Assembly: GCA_900320815.1 (NCBI GenBank)
Contig: ONTY01000188.1
Coordinates: forward strand, 1 to 11,702
Origin: an uncultured Pseudomonadota bacterium
GTDB taxonomy: Bacteria > Pseudomonadota > Gammaproteobacteria > Burkholderiales > Burkholderiaceae_C
Direction: 5' to 3'
DNA length: 11,702 bases
Shown one piece after another: positions 6,370-11,702 of this stretch (the stretch's first letter is position 1; each line of letters starts with the position of its first letter). The position numbers were made by a program, and so were the translations under genes. The notes under the pieces are model-generated. The model was not told the DNA's origin. It did no database searches and saw only the letters and a list, made by a program, of their open reading frames with translations.

Positions 6370-7509
6370 TCAGCTGAAATTGATGAGGGCTTTGTTGCCG
6401 CGCCGCTGGCCGATGACGTTGAGCAGGTTGGCCAGTGGCGCTTCCATACCTTCGGCTGCCGACGCTTCGCCAGCAAAGCGCAGCCGCCCGCCGCTCCACT
6501 GCCCGCTGCCGGACAGATGCAGCGCGCCCTCCAGCGTTTGCAGCCGCAGCGAGGGAGCAGCGCCGCCGGCAAGCTGCACGCGGTAGCTGCCGAGCGCCGG
6601 CAGTGGCGAGAGGCGCGAGGAGATGCGCTGCGCGGTGAGGCTGGCGCTGCCCTCCACGCGCACGCGCCCTTGGGCAATGTCAAGAGAAAGGGGCTGTGTG
6701 AGCAGCAGCAAGGTGCCGTGCAGCTGCAGCGTGTTGAACGGCGTGCCCAGCCCGGTGAGCAGCGCGGCGGGCCATTCGGAATGCCCTTCGCGCACCGCAA
6801 TGTGTGCGCCGCCCCAGCGTGGGGTGATGGCCAGGGCAATGGCGCCGTGCGGCGTGCAGCACTGGGCTTGCACGCTGGCGTGCAGTGCGCCCGGGCCGGG
6901 CGTCAGGCGCCAGTGCAGCCGCCCGGGCAGTGCGGCGCGGTCGCGGCTGCCGGCGCCGCCAGTGAACTCCAGGCGCGCGGAGCCGCGCCAGACGCTGCCT
7001 TCGGCGTCCAGCAACTGCACGGCGCCGCCACTGGCGTGCGAGAGCAGCGCGCCCAGCCACGTGAGCGCGCCGGCGCTGCGCTGCAGCCTGGCTTCAAGCG
7101 GCACAGCGCGGGCGTTCAGGCGCGCTTCTGCCAACCACTCGGCCAGCGCAGCGGCAGGTGCGTCGGTCAGGGTGACGGTGGCGCGGTCGCCGGCAGCACT
7201 GAGACGGGCGGCGGCGCCCAGACGCTGCTGCGTGGCTTGCTGGAGGGCGCGCTGCGCTTCCTGCTGCCCCATGCGCGGCAGCGCGGCAAGCTGCCGCGCC
7301 TCGGCGGCAAGCTGCTGCATGTGCTGCGCTTGGCGCTGCAGCGCGGCGCGTTGCGTGCCCGCGCGCTTGAGTGTGCGCAGCGCCGGAGCCACGGCAAACA
7401 GCCACAGCACCGCCAGCGCCAGTGCCAGCACGGCGGCCAGCAGCACGCGGCGTCGGGCAGCGGGCAGGCGCGCGAAGCTCTCGCGCCAGCTCTCCAATGT
7501 CGCGCTCAT
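6370..7509 (-). CDS. gspM: Apparent GspM-GspN fusion, type II secretion
   Basis: One 379-residue frame joins two type II secretion components. Residues 1-145 look like GspM: a short cytoplasmic start, one membrane helix (about 21-42), a coiled-coil-prone Gln/Ala-rich stretch (50-100), and a periplasmic part with GDRATVTLTDAPAAALAEWL (107-126). From about 150 it looks like GspN: ASGGAVQLLDAEGSVWRGSARL (159-180), LPGRLHWRLTP, and SGSGQWSGGRLRF towards the end. Separate GspM and GspN would total about 420 residues, and the GspN start and its own membrane helix are missing, so the fusion (near 7060-7072) probably arose by an in-frame deletion. GspM partners GspL in the inner-membrane platform. 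The ATG overlaps the gspL stop (ATGA, 7506-7509) and has GGAGGG upstream. Whether the hybrid works is unknown. Confidence 0.8.
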   Translation of the reverse strand: MSATLESWRESFARLPAARRRVLLAAVLALALAVLWLFAVAPALRTLKRAGTQRAALQRQAQHMQQLAAEARQLAALPRMGQQEAQRALQQATQQRLGAAARLSAAGDRATVTLTDAPAAALAEWLAEARLNARAVPLEARLQRSAGALTWLGALLSHASGGAVQLLDAEGSVWRGSARLEFTGGAGSRDRAALPGRLHWRLTPGPGALHASVQAQCCTPHGAIALAITPRWGGAHIAVREGHSEWPAALLTGLGTPFNTLQLHGTLLLLTQPLSLDIAQGRVRVEGSASLTAQRISSRLSPLPALGSYRVQLAGGAAPSLRLQTLEGALHLSGSGQWSGGRLRFAGEASAAEGMEAPLANLLNVIGQRRGNKALINFS

Positions 7510-8729
7510 GGCATCCCTCCTTCTGCTGCTGGGCGCAACAGCAGCGCATCGCTCTGGGCGCTGAGCTGATAGCCCAGCGGGCGCAGCCGCTCCTGAGCGG
7601 CGGTGATGGCGTCGGCGCCAAGCTGCACGCCGCCCGCGCGCAGGCTGCCGTTTGCATAGTCCAGACTGGCGGCGGCGCGCCCGTCAGGCAGTGCGTCGGC
7701 CAGCGCCGCCAGCATCGCTTCCATGCCCGCTGCGGCGGGCGTGCCTGTGGCCTGGCGCAGCGCATCGATCTCACGCTGCATTTGCACGTGCGGCATGGCA
7801 GAGACGGCGCGCACTTTGGGAAACGTGGTGGTCAACGTGCTGTTGATGGCGCGGCGGCGTGCCGCCAAGTCAGCCTTGCTCTGCCAGGCGCTCAGGTTCA
7901 GCCCCACAAGATTGACCAGCGCCGCCGCCGCCAGCCCCCAGCGCACAGGCCGCCAGCGTGGCTCGTGCCAGAAGCTGCGCCAGGCGCTGCCCAGCACCCG
8001 TGCCGTGCGCGCCCTGCCACTGCGGGCAAACTCAAACTGCGCCAAGTCCCACGGCGAGCGGCTTTGCGCCAGCAGTCGCTGCGAGGCAGGTAGCAAGATG
8101 GGCTGGCGCCCGAACAGCTGCGAGGTCAGCGCAGCGGCGGCTGGCTCGGCAATCAGCGTCGCGCCTGCCAGCACTTCCGGCGCCAGCAGTGCCAGCGTGC
8201 CGGCGGCCAGCGGCAGCGCCTGTGCGCCGCCCGGCACGCCCACGCCGTGCATCAGCAGCCAGGGCGCCTGCGGCGTGCCGCACGCGGCAAGCTGCGGCGC
8301 CGCCGCCGACGGCGTGACCTCTGGGACGATGCGTGCAGCTGGGCGCCCGGCGGCTTCCAACGCTGCCAAGTGCGCGGCCAGCCACTCGCGCTGGCACGCG
8401 GCCACCCACACATCGCTGCCGCCCTTGGCTTGCGGCTGCACGGCAAAGTGCAGTGCCTCAGGCTCATCGAGCAGCGCATCCTCCAGCAGTCCGATGAGTG
8501 TGGGGCGCAGCTTGGGCGAGCCAGCCCCCACGCCGCGCGGCAAGCTGGCGCGCTGCCAGGAGATTTGCTGCGCCGCCGCGATGGCCACCACCTCCACGCC
8601 GCGCCCCGCTGGCGGCAGCAGCGCCGCCGCCGCCGCGCCATGCGAATGCACGCGCTGCCCGTTGTCCGAGCGCACCCAGACGTACTCGCCCGGCGGCCCA
8701 GGAGGTAAGAGAAGAATTAGCAAACTCAT
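7506..8729 (-). CDS. gspL: Type II secretion inner-membrane platform protein GspL
   Basis: GspL links the secretion ATPase GspE to the inner-membrane platform. The 407-residue product has normal length and domain order: a cytoplasmic actin-like domain (about 1-250), one membrane helix (about 262-282, WGLAAAALVNLVGLNLSAW), and a periplasmic ferredoxin-like domain (about 290-407). The block TLTTTFPKVRAV (298-309) and QMQREIDALRQATG (316-329) is typical of betaproteobacterial GspL. The ATG at 8727-8729 is chosen because it begins the conserved hydrophobic N-terminus. The longer frame upstream comes from repeat copy D. No Shine-Dalgarno is visible. The usual preceding gene gspK is absent here; a membrane-protein remnant lies upstream instead. 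gspL and gspMN form a two-gene unit. Confidence 0.88.
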   Translation of the reverse strand: MSLLILLLPPGPPGEYVWVRSDNGQRVHSHGAAAAALLPPAGRGVEVVAIAAAQQISWQRASLPRGVGAGSPKLRPTLIGLLEDALLDEPEALHFAVQPQAKGGSDVWVAACQREWLAAHLAALEAAGRPAARIVPEVTPSAAAPQLAACGTPQAPWLLMHGVGVPGGAQALPLAAGTLALLAPEVLAGATLIAEPAAAALTSQLFGRQPILLPASQRLLAQSRSPWDLAQFEFARSGRARTARVLGSAWRSFWHEPRWRPVRWGLAAAALVNLVGLNLSAWQSKADLAARRRAINSTLTTTFPKVRAVSAMPHVQMQREIDALRQATGTPAAAGMEAMLAALADALPDGRAAASLDYANGSLRAGGVQLGADAITAAQERLRPLGYQLSAQSDALLLRPAAEGGMP

Positions 8730-8762
8730 ATGGGGCAGGCATTGTAGAGAGCGGGAATGGCT

Positions 8763-8814
8763 ATATACCCCATATCTTGATATTTGTTTACCGGCAATAT
8801 ACACCGGCAAATAT
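8763..8814 (+). repeat. Interspersed palindromic repeat, copy D (upstream of gspL)
   Basis: The fourth copy has TATACCCCATATCTTGATA, then TTTGTTTACCGGC, a short spacer and ACCGGCAAATATT. Read as minus-strand RNA the palindrome pairs as TTTGCCGG with CCGGTAAA using a G-U wobble. The CAAATAT and ATATGGGGTATATA flanks match copies C and A. It fills most of the 136-bp gap between the membrane-protein remnant and gspL, in the gspL 5' region. Confidence 0.65.
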
Positions 8815-8865
8815 TCCTATACTCTTACGATGAAGCACACAGGAACGTCGGCAGGCAGACGCTGT

Positions 8866-9542
8866 CTACCACGGCGCTGAGGCACGCGCCGTGAGCCTTG
8901 GCAGCTGCCACCGCTGGCACGCCAGCCAGCGGGGCAGCGGCGTGAATGCCCACAGCAGCAGCGCTGCCATGCTGACCCACGACACCCAATGCGCCACGCG
9001 CCAATACCACGGCGCCACCCAGCGCAGCGTGAACGTATCGTTGAACCTTGGCGGCAGATACACGCGCACGCGGCGGTTGTCGCCATCGGCCACGCCCAGC
9101 TTGTCGCCTTTGCTGGTTACGGCTTTGTAGCCCGGGTAATTCCAGACAGGAAAATCAAGCCAGCCAGGTTCTTGACTTGTGTTTCTGGCGTGCAGGGTGA
9201 AGGTGAAATTGGTGCGTATGGTGTTGGTGAAGGAAACTTCTTTGGGGTGGGAGGGCTTAGACTCAAAGCGTACCATCAGGGCAAAGGGATAAAGAAATGC
9301 GTCGCCGTAAAAAATGCCTGATGGATAACCGTAGTGCCAGGAAAACCCCGGGTAAAGATATACAGGGAACCCTGTATCCAGCCCCTGTGCAATGGAAGCG
9401 ATGCGTTGCACATGAAAATTGAAATCCTGCCCGCCAACTCGCCCAGAAAAAACAGGGAAACTGATAAACACCCAAAGCGCCACCAGCGCAAGAGCCGTAA
9501 AAATGGTGGCGCGGCGCGCGTTTCGTTCACGTTTCCAAATTC
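8866..9542 (-). pseudogene. YfhO-like membrane protein, internally deleted and without its own start
   Basis: Downstream of the C17 run the frame encodes RIWKRERNARR and a membrane helix (ATIFTALALVALWVFISF). Then come GGQDFNFHVQRI and HYGYPSGIFYGDAFLYPFAL, which resemble the N-terminus of YfhO/PTPS-related multi-pass proteins ('HDLxFHxxRIEG...NGYGYPxxxFYGDxFLY'). It jumps (near 9280) to a C-terminal part: WNYPGYKAV, VRVYLPP, WVAPWYWRVAHW and a last membrane helix. An intact relative is about 550-600 residues with many helices, but only about 225 codons remain, so most of the core is missing. The sequence is visibly less GC-rich than its neighbours, which may mean horizontal origin. YfhO-type proteins are thought to act in glycosylation of envelope polymers; the exact role here is unknown. 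Confidence 0.6.
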
Positions 9543-10362
9543 GGGGGGGGGGGGGGGGGCCCTGAGCGGGTGTTGCGCTGACGGCGGGCAAGGTTTGCGC
9601 GAGTGCGAAGTATTCGGCAGCGGGCACTTCCTGCGCGCGGCGCTGCAGGTCAAAGGTGCCGCTGTAGCCTCGCTCTTGCAGCCAGGGAGCGAGGGTGTGG
9701 CGCAGGAGTTTGCGGCGTTGGCTGAAGGCGCAGCGCAGCAACTCGGAAAGGATGGTGGCGTCCAGTGGCGCAGCGTCCGCGCGGCGCGTCATGCGGATGA
9801 CGGCAGATTCAACTTTGGGTGCAGGGGTGAAGGCAGCAGGGGGAATGCGCTCGAGCACAGTTTCTATGGCGTAGCGCCACTGGAGCATGACCGACAGGCG
9901 CCCGTAGGCGCTGCTGCCCGCCGGGGCGCTGATGCGCTGGGCGACTTCGCGCTGGAGCATGAAGTGCTGGTCGCTGATGTGCTCTGCCGCACCAAGCAGG
10001 CGCAGCAGCAGTGGGGTGGAGATGTTGTAGGGCAGGTTGCCGACCACGCGCAGCGTTGCGCCGCCAAGCTGCTGGCGCAGCGCGTCCCAGTCCACGTGCA
10101 GGGCGTCGCCTTCAATAAGTGTCAAGCGCCCTGTCAGGCGTGGCATGGCGCGCAGTAGGGCGGCAAGGTCGCGGTCAAGCTCAATGGCGGTGATGTGCGG
10201 CACACGCTGCAGGAGGGCTGCGGTCAGCGCCCCGCGCCCGGGGCCGATTTCCACGATTGACTGCCCCGGCTGCGGGTCAATGGCGTGCACGGTGGCGTCG
10301 ACGATGGCTGCGTCGGTCAAGAAGTGCTGGCCAAAGCGTTTACGCGCGAAAGGCAGTGGCAT
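8866..10362 (-). CDS. ksgA: 16S rRNA adenine dimethyltransferase KsgA/RsmA, frame running into a membrane-protein remnant
   Basis: KsgA dimethylates two adjacent adenines in the 3'-terminal helix of 16S rRNA during small-subunit maturation. Residues 1-268 are a complete KsgA: RFGQHFL (9-15), the SAM-binding IVEIGPGRGALT (36-47), IELDRD (60-65), IEGDAL (83-88), the catalytic GNLPYNIS (108-115), MLQREVAQRI (135-144), PKVESAVIR (182-190) and the C-terminal FSQRRKLLRHTL (213-224). There is no stop after the normal end. The frame passes through a 17-C run (minus strand) coding PPPPP and then into a YfhO-like membrane protein, giving 498 codons in all. The genuine ksgA end is therefore probably near 9560, with its stop lost by deletion, homopolymer length change or misassembly. 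The ATG at 10360-10362 starts 19 bp after the surA stop; no clear Shine-Dalgarno is seen. Confidence 0.9.
   Translation of the reverse strand: MPLPFARKRFGQHFLTDAAIVDATVHAIDPQPGQSIVEIGPGRGALTAALLQRVPHITAIELDRDLAALLRAMPRLTGRLTLIEGDALHVDWDALRQQLGGATLRVVGNLPYNISTPLLLRLLGAAEHISDQHFMLQREVAQRISAPAGSSAYGRLSVMLQWRYAIETVLERIPPAAFTPAPKVESAVIRMTRRADAAPLDATILSELLRCAFSQRRKLLRHTLAPWLQERGYSGTFDLQRRAQEVPAAEYFALAQTLPAVSATPAQGPPPPPRIWKRERNARRATIFTALALVALWVFISFPVFSGRVGGQDFNFHVQRIASIAQGLDTGFPVYLYPGFSWHYGYPSGIFYGDAFLYPFALMVRFESKPSHPKEVSFTNTIRTNFTFTLHARNTSQEPGWLDFPVWNYPGYKAVTSKGDKLGVADGDNRRVRVYLPPRFNDTFTLRWVAPWYWRVAHWVSWVSMAALLLWAFTPLPRWLACQRWQLPRLTARASAPW
9543..9559. repeat. 17-G homopolymer tract
   Basis: Seventeen consecutive G on the plus strand lie exactly where ksgA should end and the membrane-protein frame begins. 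Such a tract could be a slippage site that switches frames, or it could be an artefact: poly-G read tails from two-colour sequencing, or a join between contigs. Its length would decide whether the two coding parts are in the same frame; as given they are. Confidence 0.9.
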
Positions 10363-10381
10363 GGCGGTGTGCGTGTGGCGG

Positions 10382-11702
10382 CTATTGCTGCGGCGCATCA
10401 CGCAGATCGATCCAGGCGCGTGCGCGCACTTCGCGCGCCCAGGTTTCAAAGGCTTCTTGCGCTTTTTTCTCGCGCAGCATGTTGCGCGCGAGTTCGCGCT
10501 GCTCGGCGCCGCTCAAGACGTGATCGCGGCGCTCGTTGACGCGAATGAGGTGCACGCCAAAGCGTGTGGTGATGGGTTCGCTGAGCTGACCGGGGTCGAG
10601 GTTGTTCATGGCCTGCTCGAACTCGGGCACAAATTGTCCGGGCATCGCCCAGCCCAGCGCGCCGCCTTCGGCGGCGCTGGCGTCTGCCGAGTGTTCGCGC
10701 GCCAGTGCCTCAAAACTGGCAGCGCCGCTGGCAATGCGGCGCCGCAGGTCAGCAGCCCTTTCGCGCGCCAGCGCCTCGCTGTGGCGTTCATCGACGGGCA
10801 GCAGAATGTGGCTGACGCTTGTTTGCGTGATGCGCACTTCGGGCAGATCGTTGCTCTGACGGCGCCCCAGCACTTTGAGGATGTGAAAACCTGCGTCTGA
10901 GCGCACGGGGCCGACGACTTCGCCCACGCGCGCGCGCTGCGTGCTGCGGATGAACAGCTGCGGGTAGCGGTTGACGGAGCGCAGGCCAAGCTCGCCGCCG
11001 TCGATGCTGGCGCCGTGCGCGTCGGAGTACTGGCGTGCCAGAGCGGCGAAGTCTTCGCCCGCAGCAGCGCGGCGGGCAATGTCCTCGGCGCGCGCTTGCA
11101 GTGGGATGAGGCCAATGGAGCCGGTGCCCTCGGGTACGGCCACCAAAATCATGGCGAGGTTGATGCTTTGCTGCTCGAGGGCACTGGTGCCAGTCTGCTC
11201 GCGGATGAAGGCGTCGATTTCCGATTCGCTCACAGCCAGGCGCGGCTCAATTTCGCGCTCGCGCAGCCGCGCCAGCAGCACCTGGCCGCGGATGTCGCGC
11301 TGAAAGTCTTCGATGGCGATGCCTTCGCGCTGCAGCCGCGCGTGCAACTCGGCGACGCTGGCGAGCTTGTTTTGGCGCGCCACTGAGAGCTCGGCTTGCG
11401 CGAGTGCCTGGTCGCTGACTTCCAGACCATGCTCTTTGGCGTATTGCATCTGGGCGCGCTCGCTAATCATGCGCTCGAGCACAAGGCGGCGCAGTTCATC
11501 GTCGGGCGGGATGCGCTGGCGTGCGTCCTGCATCTGGCGGCGCACGCGCGAGATGGCGGCGCGCACTTCGTTGTCAGTAATGGGTTCGTTGTTGACGACG
11601 GCGGCGATGTGGTCGGCGCCGCGCAGTGACGGCGGCTGCAGTGCATGTGGCGCCGCAGCCGGCAGGGCGCTGGCCGTTGGCGTTTTTTTTGCCGCTGATT
11701 TG
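10382..11702 (-). CDS. surA: Periplasmic chaperone and peptidyl-prolyl isomerase SurA (start outside window)
   Basis: SurA is a periplasmic chaperone that escorts outer-membrane proteins to the Bam complex. In the window 439 codons are visible before the TAG at 10382-10384; the signal peptide and start lie beyond the right edge. The visible part opens with a Pro/Ala linker, then DHIAAVVNNEPIT and the helical SurA N-domain (about 30-170). Parvulin domain 1 spans about 180-278 (NLAMILVAVPEG, GGELGLRSVNRYP, VGPVRSDAGFHILKV) and parvulin domain 2 about 290-392 (VSHILLPVDERH, EGGALGWAMPGQFVPEFEQA, LSEPITTRFGVHLIRV). A C-terminal helix and WARELR-like tail follow. The frame is continuous, with no sign of decay. 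ksgA follows at 19 bp on the same strand, the common surA-ksgA neighbourhood without pdxA. Confidence 0.95.
   Translation of the reverse strand, partial: KSAAKKTPTASALPAAAPHALQPPSLRGADHIAAVVNNEPITDNEVRAAISRVRRQMQDARQRIPPDDELRRLVLERMISERAQMQYAKEHGLEVSDQALAQAELSVARQNKLASVAELHARLQREGIAIEDFQRDIRGQVLLARLREREIEPRLAVSESEIDAFIREQTGTSALEQQSINLAMILVAVPEGTGSIGLIPLQARAEDIARRAAAGEDFAALARQYSDAHGASIDGGELGLRSVNRYPQLFIRSTQRARVGEVVGPVRSDAGFHILKVLGRRQSNDLPEVRITQTSVSHILLPVDERHSEALARERAADLRRRIASGAASFEALAREHSADASAAEGGALGWAMPGQFVPEFEQAMNNLDPGQLSEPITTRFGVHLIRVNERRDHVLSGAEQRELARNMLREKKAQEAFETWAREVRARAWIDLRDAPQQ

Noticed and set aside
8730..8810. An earlier start for gspL at 8810
   Set aside because: The extra 27 residues are translated repeat copy D and are not part of the GspL family N-terminus.
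264..8814. CRISPR array made of the palindromic repeats
   Set aside because: The four copies are 1.5-4 kb apart with genes between them, vary in sequence, and no cas gene is present.

Overview
The window looks like chromosome from a GC-rich betaproteobacterium, probably Burkholderiales and close to Comamonadaceae. This rests on the trpE-G-D-C order, the style of GspL/M/N, SurA and KsgA, and heavy GCGC codon use. The taxon is inferred from remembered family resemblance, not from a search.

Layout: (1) 1-180, minus strand: the N-terminus of a BrnA-type antitoxin running off the left edge, with only the tail of its BrnT toxin beside it. (2) 327-4782, minus strand: a tryptophan operon, trpE-trpG-trpD-trpC, then a DUF1643-like gene. 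trpG, trpD and trpC look intact. trpE is broken at two places. The leader in front of trpE (4783-5007) holds a candidate Trp-Pro-Trp leader peptide and a hairpin with T-runs, suggesting attenuation. (3) 5107-5883, plus strand: a YgjP-like zinc metallopeptidase, divergent from trp. (4) 5884-6369: a palindromic repeat and a 360-bp internally deleted IS1595-family element with perfect terminal repeats and an 8-bp target duplication. (5) 6370-8729, minus strand: type II secretion genes, namely gspL and an apparent gspM-gspN fusion. (6) 8866-11702, minus strand: surA (start outside the window) and ksgA. The ksgA frame runs without a stop through a 17-G homopolymer into a remnant of a YfhO-like membrane protein.

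Two themes go beyond ordinary gene content. First, a roughly 50-bp interspersed repeat with a CCGGC-stem palindrome occurs four times between genes, always in the same orientation. One copy carries the trpC start codon and another the stop codon of the metallopeptidase gene. Second, several genes look as if internal pieces were cut out: brnT, trpE twice, the transposase twice, gspM/gspN, the membrane protein, and the ksgA 3' end. Either this genome is eroding by small deletions or the assembly carries systematic errors. The sequence alone cannot decide.

If the sequence is correct, the trp operon keeps the glutamine amidotransferase, phosphoribosyltransferase and indoleglycerol-phosphate synthase steps but has lost the chorismate-binding anthranilate synthase subunit. 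I see no CRISPR array, rRNA, tRNA or phage module.
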